Assembly: GCA_016191875.1 (NCBI GenBank)
Contig: JACPVG010000027.1
Span: forward strand, 1-64,000
Source of the DNA: Chloroflexota bacterium
GTDB lineage: Bacteria; Chloroflexota; Anaerolineae; Anaerolineales; UBA11579
Length of the DNA stretch: 64,000 nucleotides
Reading direction: 5' to 3'
Each line of letters opens with the position of its first letter. The first letter of the stretch is position 1. The translations under genes were made by a program, and so were the position numbers. This document shows, in pieces, positions 46,073 through 53,605 of the stretch. The notes beneath the pieces are model-generated. The model did no database searches. It was not told the DNA's origin and was given only the letters and a program-made list of their open reading frames with translations.

Positions 46073-46670
46073 GGTCGCCCTCATCACCGGCGCGGGTCTC
46101 GGGCTGGGGCGCGCCCTTGCGCTGGCGCTGGCGCGGGCGGGCGCGGTCGTGGCTGCCAACGACCTGACGCCCATCAACCTGGACCCGCTGGTGGCGGAGA
46201 TCGCCGCCGGCGGCGGGCGCGCCCGCGCCTACGAGCACGACGTGAGCAAGAAGCTCGACCTGCAAAGCCTGGTGAATGCCGTGTTGGACGACTTCGCGCA
46301 GATTGACATCCTGGTGAACCACGCCAGCGTGCAGCCGCGCCAGCCGCTCCTGGACATGGATGAATGGGACTGGCGGCGGGTGACCGATGTCATCCTGACC
46401 GGTACATTTCTGACAACCCAATCCGTCGGGCGGGTGATGCGCGAACAGGGCGGCGGCGTGATTCTCAACATCGGCCCGCAGGACGGCGGCGATTTTAGCG
46501 GGCGCCGGGCGGCCTATCTGGCGGCCAAGGCCGGCGTGCTGGTGTTCAGCCGCGCCGCCGCCGAGGAACTGAGGCCCTATAACATCGTTGTGCACGCGCT
46601 GGAGCACGAAGCAGGCACTCTGGACGCGGCAGTGGCGGAAGCCATGCGGTTGCTGGGGGTGGGCGGGTAA
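46056..46670 (+). CDS. Short-chain dehydrogenase-like protein lacking the catalytic Ser
   Basis: A 204-aa Rossmann protein. ITGAGLGLGRALALALARAG is the TGxxxGxG cofactor loop, LVNHASV the N-[AH]-[AG]-x element, and AAYLAAKAGV the Y-x-x-x-K pair. The segment that normally holds the catalytic Ser (N-I-S-S) reads LNIGPQDGG, so the Ser is missing; the C-terminus is also shorter than in typical ~250-aa SDRs. It may be inactive or use a different mechanism. GTG start overlapping the M23 gene. Confidence 0.78.
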   Translation: MNPANKVALITGAGLGLGRALALALARAGAVVAANDLTPINLDPLVAEIAAGGGRARAYEHDVSKKLDLQSLVNAVLDDFAQIDILVNHASVQPRQPLLDMDEWDWRRVTDVILTGTFLTTQSVGRVMREQGGGVILNIGPQDGGDFSGRRAAYLAAKAGVLVFSRAAAEELRPYNIVVHALEHEAGTLDAAVAEAMRLLGVGG

Positions 46671-46709
46671 AGTCTCGCACTTTCCTGATAGGCACACCGA
46701 ATCAATCTC

Positions 46710-46737
46710 GTAGGGGCGCAGCATGCTGCGCCCCTAC
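46710..46737. repeat. GTAGGGGC palindrome, perfect copy 3
   Basis: Sequence identical to the copy at 37399-37426: GTAGGGGCGCAGCA plus its reverse complement, and identical over 26 bases to the one at 2695. It lies 40 bp after the SDR stop. The next promoter-like box is TATAAT at 46803-46808. Confidence 0.9.
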
Positions 46738-46852
46738 GTTCGATTTCCGATGCGGTGAGGCTTCGCATTCGTCCCGCGCCACTGCCCGATTTCCGAATGC
46801 CGTATAATCGAGTTACAAATTTCACACAGTCACCCTGCCCCGGAGCAACGCC

Positions 46853-47629
46853 ATGACCGAGTACACCAGCATCCTGGTAGAAACCCACGGCCGCGTCGGC
46901 CTCATCCGCCTCAACCGGCCGGAAGCCCTCAACGCCCTCAACACCGCCCTCATCCAAGAGCTGATGGCCGCCCTGGAAGCGTTTGATGCCGATAACGACA
47001 TCGGCGCGATGGTCGTCACCGGCAGCGAGAAGGCCTTTGCCGCCGGCGCCGATATCAAAGAAATGGCCGAAGCCAGCGCAAAAGAGATGCACGCGCGCGA
47101 CCACATCGCCCCGTTCGACCGCATCCTGAAGATTCGCAAACCGGTCATCGCGGCCGTCTCCGGCTGGTGCCTGGGCGGCGGCAACGAACTGGCGCTCTCG
47201 TGCGATATGCTGGTGGCCGCGGATACGGCCCGCTTCGGCCAGCCGGAGATCAACCTGGGCGTAATCCCCGGCGCGGGCGGCACCCAGCGGCTCACCCGGG
47301 CGGTGGGCAAGCCCGTCGCCATGGAAATGGTGCTCAACAACCGCACGCTGACCGCCCAGGAGGCCCTGGCCTACGGCCTGGCGAACCGGGTGGTGCCGGT
47401 CGAACGCTGTCTGGAAGAGGCGCTGGCCCTGGCGGAGGAGATCGCCGGGCGCGCCCCGCTGGCCGTGCAGGCTGCCAAGCGGATGGTCAACCAGGCCTTC
47501 CAGGCCTTTCTGGCCGAGGGGCTGGCCGAAGAACGCCGGACGTTCTACGATCTGTTCGATACGCTCGACCAGAAGGAAGGCATGCGGGCGTTCATGGAAA
47601 AGCGCAAGCCGGAGTGGAAGGGCGAGTGA
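46853..47629 (+). CDS. Enoyl-CoA hydratase (crotonase)
   Basis: A 258-aa crotonase. IRLNRPEALNALN, KAFAAGADIKEM, AAVSGWCLGGGNELALSCDML (first catalytic Glu in G-N-E) and FGQPEINLGVIPGAGGTQRL (second Glu in P-E) are all canonical, so true hydratase activity on 2-enoyl-CoA in beta-oxidation is likely. A TATAAT box at 46803-46808 and a CCGGAG ribosome site precede the ATG. Confidence 0.95.
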   Translation: MTEYTSILVETHGRVGLIRLNRPEALNALNTALIQELMAALEAFDADNDIGAMVVTGSEKAFAAGADIKEMAEASAKEMHARDHIAPFDRILKIRKPVIAAVSGWCLGGGNELALSCDMLVAADTARFGQPEINLGVIPGAGGTQRLTRAVGKPVAMEMVLNNRTLTAQEALAYGLANRVVPVERCLEEALALAEEIAGRAPLAVQAAKRMVNQAFQAFLAEGLAEERRTFYDLFDTLDQKEGMRAFMEKRKPEWKGE

Positions 47630-47720
47630 CCGGCGGATAAGTCGGGTTGCTGGTCTGGGCGGGCGCATCGGCCTGTCCCTGCTTGTTGACCCATCCAGCC
47701 TCACTTGGTGATTGATTCTT

Positions 47721-48569
47721 ATGGTGGGTTATCGCGATCTGGTGCTTGGACTGCGGCGGCTGGAGCTGCCGCGCAGCCTCCCCGTGCTGGTGCACAGTTC
47801 GCTTTCGGCCTTCGGGCAGGTGCGCCTGGGGGCGCAGGCGGTGGCCGGCGCGCTGCTCAACCACTTCGAGACCGTGCTGACCCCGGCCTTCACCTACGAA
47901 ACGATGGTCATCCCGGCGGTTGGCCCGCCGGACAACGGCCTGGGCTACAGCCTGGACCCGGAGGCCAACGCCTGGGCCGAATTCTTCCGCCCCACTATGC
48001 CTGCCGACAAACGCATGGGCGCCATCGCCGAGACGCTGCGGGCGTACCCGAAGTCCATGCGCTCCAGCCATCCCATTCTTTCCTTCACTGGGGTCAATGC
48101 TGAAGCCGCTCTGAACATTCAGACCCTGGCCGAACCGCTGGCGCCCATCGCCTACCTAGCCGACAGCGATGGCTGGGTGCTCCTGCTGGGCGTGCCGCAC
48201 ACCGCCAACACCTGCATCCATCTGGGCGAACGCCTGGCCGGGCGCAAGACGTTTGTGCGCTACGCCCTGCTGCCCGACCCGGACCGGGTGGCGGCCTGCC
48301 CGGCGTTCCCGGCCTGCTCGGACGGCTTCGAGGCCGTGCGGCCGCTGGTGGCGCGCTTCGCGCGCGTGACGAAGGTCGGCGATGCGCTCATCGAGGCTTT
48401 GCCGATGGTGGAACTGGTCTCAACGGTGCGGCGGCTGGTGGAGAAGGACCCGCTGGCCCTGCTGTGCAACAAGCCGGATTGCCCGCGCTGCCTGGCGGTG
48501 CGGGCGCACGTGCGCGCCGCATCCGGGGGCGCCAGCCCGCAGGTGCAGATGCACCCCTCCTGGCGCTGA
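47721..48569 (+). CDS. AAC(3)-family acetyltransferase with Cys-rich tail
   Basis: A 282-aa protein of the aminoglycoside 3-N-acetyltransferase/YokD family: LPVLVHSSLSAFGQV, ADKRMGAIAETLRAYP, RSSHPILSFTGVNAEA and LLLGVPHTANTCIHLGE (catalytic His region) match the fold well. The C-terminus adds LCNKPDCPRCLAV, three cysteines that look like a small metal-binding knuckle not usual in AAC(3). Natural substrate unknown; genomic AAC(3) homologues are often not resistance enzymes. ATG at 47721 is used rather than TTG 47712. Confidence 0.85.
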   Translation: MVGYRDLVLGLRRLELPRSLPVLVHSSLSAFGQVRLGAQAVAGALLNHFETVLTPAFTYETMVIPAVGPPDNGLGYSLDPEANAWAEFFRPTMPADKRMGAIAETLRAYPKSMRSSHPILSFTGVNAEAALNIQTLAEPLAPIAYLADSDGWVLLLGVPHTANTCIHLGERLAGRKTFVRYALLPDPDRVAACPAFPACSDGFEAVRPLVARFARVTKVGDALIEALPMVELVSTVRRLVEKDPLALLCNKPDCPRCLAVRAHVRAASGGASPQVQMHPSWR

Positions 48570-48571
48570 AT

Positions 48572-48617
48572 CGCAACAACGTCGCCCGCTGATGTTCCGG
48601 CGGGCGACGTTGTTGCG
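48572..48617. terminator. Long bidirectional terminator hairpin
   Basis: CGCAACAACGTCGCCCG (48572-48588) and CGGGCGACGTTGTTGCG (48601-48617) are perfectly complementary over 17 bp, extendable by one more pair, with a ~10-base loop. It sits between convergent genes ending at 48569 and 48645. Confidence 0.85.
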
Positions 48618-48644
48618 AGTATCGAATATCGGGTTTCGCCTGCG

Positions 48645-50336
48645 CTAATCCTTTCCGCGCCGCCCTTCGTCTTCGTAGATGCTGACCCACGCGGCGATCT
48701 CGCCGATGTGGAAGGCGTCATCGTCCTTCCACCGGCGCAGCGAGGGATAGAAGCGGTCTTTGCGGCTGGAGGTATCGCTTAGATCCAGTTCGTCCTTCAC
48801 CATTGCCAGGATGCCGTCCAGCCGTTTCTTCCACTGCTTCATGTTCTCGGCCGTCAGGTCCACCCAGCCCTGCGGGGCGGTCTCGCTTTTCAGCACCGGC
48901 CCGCGCAGGATGCGCTCGCCGTCCGGCAGCAGAATCGGCAAGCCGACGCTGATGATCTGCTGGCGCAGATCGGCGTGGTCGCTCACTTCCTTTTCCAGCG
49001 CCGCCGCCATTTCCTCCGGCGAGGCCGCCGCCGCCGCGCTCAGTGTCTTGTAGGCACGTTTGAGCAGGTAGGCCTCGAACAGCAGTTTGGACATGCGCGG
49101 CGGGCCGAGGATCTCAAAAGCCACCGACTCGCCGTGTTCGTCTTCCAGTTGTTCCAGCCGGTTGATGGCCGCCTGGCGCAGGTAACCGGCCCGGAAGGTC
49201 GGGCCCATCACGGCGCCGTCCAGCGCGCCGATGATGTCCTTGCCGCTGTTGCCGCCCTGTAATTCGGCCACCACCGCCGCGGCGATCTCTTCCGGCGTGA
49301 TGAACTGCATCTGCCCCAGGGCGGTGATGAGGGCGAAATCACCGGCGGCGAACAGGCCGTTCTCACCGGTGTTGATGTAGACCGCTTCCATCCCCTTGCC
49401 GGTGGGGGTGCCGAAGTCGCCGCTGGAGGCCAGGTTGGCCTTGTCCTTCAGGTTGAGGGCCTGGTCGGGCGGGCAGTCGTAGAGCATGAAATCCTTGCCG
49501 CCGCGCCGGATGGGCCCATGGCCGATTTCCTTCCAGGCGATGAGCGCGGTGGGCTTGAACTCCTTGGCGATCTGCAAGCCGCCGGGCGTGCGCGCCATCA
49601 GGAACGTGAGCAGGGTCTGCGCCCCGGCGATGGCCGCCTTGCTCATCAGCACGCGCGAGGGCTTCTCTTCGCCATGGGTGTAGGGGATGTTCAGGCCCAT
49701 GCCGCCGGTGCCGCTGGTGCCGATCTTGATGTAGGCTGTGGTGCCGGCCGCCAGCATGGCCTCATGGTAGATCTGGATGTGGCGCACCAGCTGGGGGATG
49801 TACAGCGAGGTGAGCAGGGTTTCCACTTCTTCCGGCCAGTTGGTCTTGGCGTGGTTGGCGGCCGCCAGGTCCGCCAGGCGGCGGGCGCTGGCGTAGATGT
49901 TCTGGTAGGCCACCGCCGTGGCGGTGTTGATGCTGTCGATGACGATGTCCATCGGCGCGCCATCCAGCCCCCTGGCCTTGCCGGTGATGATCTGATAGAG
50001 GTAAGAAGATTCGAGGATGTCCGGGCTGAGTTCGTCCACAATGTCGCCGACCAGGCGGCGGCGCTTTTGCGGGTCGGCCAGCACGGCCGGGCGCGGGTGT
50101 TCATTATCTTTCTGCCACTCGGCCCGCAGGAAGATGTCGCCCCAGATCGGGATGAGTTTGGTGGCCGTCTTGGGGAATTCGGCCTTCAGGTCGGCGACGG
50201 CCTGCTCGGCCTCCTGTTTCCACAGCGAGCCGACTACCAGCCGGGCCGGTTCGTGGGCCATCAGGCCGCGGCAAATCGCCATGCCCACCAGCCCATAACC
50301 GCCCAGTACCAAGGCATTCTTGCCCTTAATGTCCAT
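48645..50336 (-). CDS. Large NAD(P)-binding Rossmann protein (SDR-like, function unknown)
   Basis: A 563-aa protein with a clear N-terminal dinucleotide fold: NALVLGGYGLVGMAICRGLM (GxxGxxG, residues 6-25). The remaining ~400 residues include the conserved-looking segments IKIGTSGTGGMGLNIPYTHGEE (cited by position ~205-226), KEIGHGPIRRGGKDF and YINTGENGLFAAGDFALITALGQM. Much longer than a classical SDR (~250 aa). It resembles saccharopine-dehydrogenase-like or extended epimerase-type proteins, but I do not recognise the family. A GGAGAG site precedes the ATG. Confidence 0.65.
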   Translation of the reverse strand: MDIKGKNALVLGGYGLVGMAICRGLMAHEPARLVVGSLWKQEAEQAVADLKAEFPKTATKLIPIWGDIFLRAEWQKDNEHPRPAVLADPQKRRRLVGDIVDELSPDILESSYLYQIITGKARGLDGAPMDIVIDSINTATAVAYQNIYASARRLADLAAANHAKTNWPEEVETLLTSLYIPQLVRHIQIYHEAMLAAGTTAYIKIGTSGTGGMGLNIPYTHGEEKPSRVLMSKAAIAGAQTLLTFLMARTPGGLQIAKEFKPTALIAWKEIGHGPIRRGGKDFMLYDCPPDQALNLKDKANLASSGDFGTPTGKGMEAVYINTGENGLFAAGDFALITALGQMQFITPEEIAAAVVAELQGGNSGKDIIGALDGAVMGPTFRAGYLRQAAINRLEQLEDEHGESVAFEILGPPRMSKLLFEAYLLKRAYKTLSAAAAASPEEMAAALEKEVSDHADLRQQIISVGLPILLPDGERILRGPVLKSETAPQGWVDLTAENMKQWKKRLDGILAMVKDELDLSDTSSRKDRFYPSLRRWKDDDAFHIGEIAAWVSIYEDEGRRGKD

Positions 50337-50501
50337 GCATCTCTCCAGTGTGGGATATGTTGCCGCTTAAGGATACCTCACTTTGCAGGGCACGTGCAGA
50401 CTACCATCCCGCGCCGGGTGCGGCCTGTGAATCGCGCTTGCGCAGGCGGCGAGAACCCGCTACAATTTCCTAGAACCTCAGTTCTCAAAAAGGATTGCCT
50501 T

Positions 50502-50765
50502 ATGCCAGCATCCCGCGAATCGATGATCGGCTACGTGTTCGCCACCCTCTTTCTGATGCTGGCGCTGGCCGTGCTTTCCCTGCGCCGCCGCCGGTTGAAC
50601 CTGGGCCAATACCTGGCCTATGGATTGCTCGCCCTGCTCATCCCTGCTCTCGGCCCCTATCTGGTCATCGCCTACCCGCCGCGCCAGCGAATGGCGGAGC
50701 GCAACGCCCTCGCCCAGGAACCGGCCTGGCCGCTGCCACGCCGCGCCCGCAAGCGGCGGATCTGA
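50502..50765 (+). CDS. Small membrane protein (PLDc_N-like)
   Basis: An 87-aa protein with two transmembrane helices (MIGYVFATLFLMLALAVLSL and YLAYGLLALLIPALGPYLVIAY) and a basic C-terminus (RRARKRRI). The pattern of a second helix with a Pro-x-x-G-P-Y turn resembles phospholipase-D N-terminal (PLDc_N) membrane segments. Start at 50502 follows AAAAAGGA; a TACAAT box is at 50460-50465. Function unknown. Confidence 0.65.
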   Translation: MPASRESMIGYVFATLFLMLALAVLSLRRRRLNLGQYLAYGLLALLIPALGPYLVIAYPPRQRMAERNALAQEPAWPLPRRARKRRI

Positions 50766-50805
50766 AGCCGGGCGTGGCATTTTGCCCGCCTTCGTTGTAT
50801 ACTCT

Positions 50806-50945
50806 ATGTAGTTGGCCATAAGAGTTTTGAATTCCGCCGGAGAGGAACAGCGGCCAACTGGTAAAGCAGCCCAAAGGCATCCTGCGAGGAGACTTGCGCT
50901 GGAAGGTCGCAGTTCTTTGTGAGAAGACTTTCTGCGGGCTACTTG
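50806..50945 (+). repeat. ~140-bp two-stem element, copy in the dnaN leader
   Basis: Starts ATGTAGTTGGCCATAAGAG and pairs with CGGCCAACTGG (stem A), then AGCAGCCC ... GGGCTACTTGG (stem B). Subfamily II; shares GGAGAGGAACAGCG with the copy at 32808. A TATACT box (50799-50804) directly precedes it and the dnaN ATG is 26 nt downstream with a GAGGAAAA site, so the element would occupy nearly the whole 5' leader of dnaN. Confidence 0.82.
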
Positions 50946-50971
50946 GCAAACTCCACACGTGAGGAAAATTT

Positions 50972-52105
50972 ATGAAGGTTTCCGTTCTGCAAGAGACGCT
51001 TGCCCACGGCCTGAGCCTCGTTTCCCGGGCGGTGTCGCCGCGCAGCACGCTGCCGGTGCTGGCGAACGTGCTGGTCGCCACCGATGAGGGCCGCCTGCGC
51101 CTATCCGCCACCAACCTGGAAATGGGCATCACCTGCTGGATCGGGGCCAAGATCGAAGAAGAAGGCTCCACCACCGTGCCGGCCCGCACCTTCGGCGACC
51201 TGGTGAACACCCTGGCCGGTGGCCAGGTACAGATGGAACTCGCCGCCCGCACCCAGACCCTTAACGTGCGCAGCGCCACGTCCAACACCGATATCAAGGG
51301 CATCGATGCCCAGGAATTCCCGCCCATGCCCGTCCCGGACCTGGAGGGCGGCATCCACCTGAATGTGGCCGACCTGAAAGAGATGATTCACCAGGTGGCC
51401 TTCGCGGCCAGTTCCGATGATGCCCGCCCGGTGCTCACCGGCATCCTCGTTACTGTGGAAGGCGACCGCATCACCATGGCCTCGGCGGATGGCTTCCGCC
51501 TTTCTGTGCGTTCGGCGCAATTGAGCGAACCGGCCCCCCAGCCGATCCGGGTCATCATCCCGGCCCGCGCCATGAACGAACTGGCGCGCATCGCCACCGA
51601 CGGCGACGAGACCGTGACGATGGCGCTGCCGCCCGGGCGTGGTCAGGTGGTCTTCCGCCTGAAGGAGGCCGAATTGACCTCGCAGTTGATTGAAGGCAAC
51701 TACCCGGACTACGAGCAGATCATCCCGCCCAACTTCAGCACCCGCACCGTCATCGCCACCGCGGATTTCCTGAAAGCCTGCAAACAGGCCGAGATCTTCG
51801 CCCGCGAGGGCACGCACATCGCCCGCCTCAACATCGGCGGCAACGGCGAACTGGAGAGCGGCCAGGTGGAGATCTCCGCCCAATCCGAAGAGACCGGTTC
51901 AAACGAAACCGTCGTGGATGCCAACGTGGAAGGCGACTCGCTGGTCATTGCCTTCAACGTGCGCTACCTGCGCGAAGTGCTGGATGTGGTGCACACGCCT
52001 AATGTGGCGCTGGAGACCACTGCGGCGGCCTCGCCGGGAGTCATCCGCCCGCTGGGTGACGACTCGTTCCTGCACGTCATCATGCCCATGCATCTGGGGA
52101 ACTGA
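50972..52105 (+). CDS. dnaN: DNA polymerase III sliding clamp (beta subunit)
   Basis: A 377-aa ring-forming processivity factor made of three similar domains of ~120 residues: domain 1 KVSVLQETLAHGLSLVSRAVS; domain 2 HLNVADLKEMIHQVAFAASSDDARPVLTG, cited by position ~128-156; domain 3 ending DDSFLHVIMPMHLGN. The AASSDDARPVLTGI and terminal M-P-M motifs are diagnostic. It stands alone, without the dnaA, recF or gyrB neighbours common in other bacteria. Confidence 0.97.
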   Translation: MKVSVLQETLAHGLSLVSRAVSPRSTLPVLANVLVATDEGRLRLSATNLEMGITCWIGAKIEEEGSTTVPARTFGDLVNTLAGGQVQMELAARTQTLNVRSATSNTDIKGIDAQEFPPMPVPDLEGGIHLNVADLKEMIHQVAFAASSDDARPVLTGILVTVEGDRITMASADGFRLSVRSAQLSEPAPQPIRVIIPARAMNELARIATDGDETVTMALPPGRGQVVFRLKEAELTSQLIEGNYPDYEQIIPPNFSTRTVIATADFLKACKQAEIFAREGTHIARLNIGGNGELESGQVEISAQSEETGSNETVVDANVEGDSLVIAFNVRYLREVLDVVHTPNVALETTAAASPGVIRPLGDDSFLHVIMPMHLGN

Positions 52106-52130
52106 CGCTACCATTACCCTCGCAAACAAA

Positions 52131-52157
52131 AAAGGCACAGGGAGAACCTGTGCCTTT
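52131..52157. terminator. Bidirectional terminator between dnaN and fabI
   Basis: AAAGGCACAGG-gagaa-CCTGTGCCTTT: an 11-bp perfect stem with A/T runs on both sides, 25 bp after the dnaN stop and 20 bp before the convergent fabI stop. Confidence 0.88.
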
Positions 52158-52177
52158 GCGATTCTGGAGCCGGACGA

Positions 52178-52984
52178 CTATTCTTCGCCTTCGCCGCCGG
52201 AGCGCAGGAAACTATCCGGGATGGCGACGATGTTGAAGCCGCCATCCACGAACAACACCTCGCCGGTGATCTTGGCCGCAAGGTCCGAGGCCAGGAACAC
52301 CGCCGCGCCGCCCACATCCTCGATGTTGATTTCCTGATGCAGGGGCGAGGCCTCGGCAAAATGCCTGTAGAGGTCGCGAAAGCCGCTCACCCCGGCCGCC
52401 GCCAGGGTGCGGATGGGCCCGGCCGAGATGGCGTTGACGCGGATGCCCTGCGCGCCCAGGTCGCCCGCCAGGTAGCGGGTGATGTTCTCCAGGGCGGCTT
52501 TGGCCACCGCCATCACGTTGTAGTTCGGCACGACCTTTTCGGATGCGTAGTAGGTCATGCTCATCAGCGAGGCGCCGGGCCGCAGGATGGGCAGGAAGGC
52601 CCGCGCCAGACCGATGAAGGAGTAGGCGCTGATATCCAGGGCCATGCGGAAATCTTCGCGGCTGGTCTGGTGGAAACGGCCGCTCAGGGCCTCGCGCCCG
52701 GCGTAGGCGATGGCATGCACCAGCACGTCCACCTGGCCGAAATGCTGGCGGGCCTTCTCGGCCACCGCGGCAATGTCCTGGTCGCTTGTCACATCGCACG
52801 GTTCAATGAAGCCCAGACCGAGCGATGCGCCCAGCGGGCGAGCGCGTTTTTCCATTACCTCGCCGGCATACGAAATGCCGACGTTAGCGCCGTGTTGGTG
52901 AAAGGCCTGGGTGATACCCCAGGCGATGGAACGGTTATTGGCCACGCCGAACACCAGCGCGTTTTTTCCTTCTAGCAACTTCAT
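52178..52984 (-). CDS. fabI: Enoyl-[acyl-carrier-protein] reductase (NADH), FabI type
   Basis: A 268-aa SDR enzyme of fatty-acid elongation, reducing enoyl-ACP. GVANNRSIAWGITQAFHQHGANVGISY is the FabI cofactor-loop signature (cited by position ~12-38), CDVTSDQDIAA follows, and the catalytic pair is Tyr in MTYYASEKVVPNYNVM and Lys in AVAKAALE (Y-x6-K-type FabI spacing). RVNAISAGPIRTLAAAGV closes the substrate pocket. The ATG at 52984 overlaps the stop of the glycosylase gene by 4 bp; the longer frame (53053) is unlikely. Confidence 0.93.
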   Translation of the reverse strand: MKLLEGKNALVFGVANNRSIAWGITQAFHQHGANVGISYAGEVMEKRARPLGASLGLGFIEPCDVTSDQDIAAVAEKARQHFGQVDVLVHAIAYAGREALSGRFHQTSREDFRMALDISAYSFIGLARAFLPILRPGASLMSMTYYASEKVVPNYNVMAVAKAALENITRYLAGDLGAQGIRVNAISAGPIRTLAAAGVSGFRDLYRHFAEASPLHQEINIEDVGGAAVFLASDLAAKITGEVLFVDGGFNIVAIPDSFLRSGGEGEE

Positions 52985-53592
52985 GCGTCTTCCTCCAATT
53001 GGGTAAGGTCGCCGGGTAGGGCGGCCACGAACCGCCACGGCAGGCTCTTCCACGGTTCCGGCACAGTATATAACCCGATGCGCGCCGTGGTGGTTACGAA
53101 CCGGTCGGGGACCGGACGTCCGCTTTCAATGAATAGCTCACTGTTCGCAGCGGTCAGGTCGGCGGTGTTCAGCCGTCCGTCAATGCCCAGCGCCTGGGCC
53201 AGTTTGCCGGGGCCGTCAGTCCAGTGTGGGCGCGGCTGGCGGCCGCGCCGGGCTTCGATGGCGTCCAGTCCTTCCGTCGGCAGAATCGCCCGGATCAGCA
53301 CTGCTTCCGGCTGGCCGGCCGGCCGGGTGACCGGGCAAAGCAGCCAGTGGTTGCCATAGGTGAAGTAGACGTAGGCGTAGCCGGGCGGGCCGTAGAGCGG
53401 CTCGGTGCGCCGGGTGCGCCCGGCTTTGGCGTGGCAGCCCAGGTCTTCCTCGCCGCAGTAGGCCTCGGTCTCCACGATGATTCCGGCGATACGGCGGCCG
53501 TCCTGGATGCGCACCAGCCGCGCTCCCAGCAGGTCGCGGGCCACCTCCAGCGTGGGGCGGTCGTAGAAGCGGCGCGGCAGGCGGCGGGGCAT
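52981..53592 (-). CDS. mpg: DNA-3-methyladenine glycosylase (AAG/Mpg family)
   Basis: A 203-aa base-excision repair enzyme. RDLLGARLVRIQDGRRIAGIIVETEAYCGEEDLGCHAKAGRTRR (cited by position ~19-62) contains the catalytic Glu in E-T-E-A-Y and the D-x-x-x-H-A segment; YGPPGYAYVYFTYGNHWLLCPV and GPGKLAQALGI are equally diagnostic. Translationally coupled to fabI, an odd pairing. A TATAAT box 7 nt upstream of the ATG suggests a leaderless bicistronic message. Confidence 0.93.
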   Translation of the reverse strand: MPRRLPRRFYDRPTLEVARDLLGARLVRIQDGRRIAGIIVETEAYCGEEDLGCHAKAGRTRRTEPLYGPPGYAYVYFTYGNHWLLCPVTRPAGQPEAVLIRAILPTEGLDAIEARRGRQPRPHWTDGPGKLAQALGIDGRLNTADLTAANSELFIESGRPVPDRFVTTTARIGLYTVPEPWKSLPWRFVAALPGDLTQLEEDA

Positions 53593-53599
53593 GGCGGCG

Positions 53600-53605
53600 A
53601 TTATA
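53600..53605 (-). promoter_or_regulatory. -10 box (TATAAT), leaderless spacing, for mpg-fabI
   Basis: TATAAT on the minus strand, 7 nt before the mpg ATG (53592), overlapping the last codons of the upstream glycosyltransferase gene. Confidence 0.5.

Noticed and set aside
50806-50945. attC site of an integron, suggested by the GTTGGCC ... GGCCAAC ends
   Set aside because: The core sites do not fit GTTRRRY/RYYYAAC, there is no integrase, and the elements lie upstream of genes singly rather than in a cassette array.
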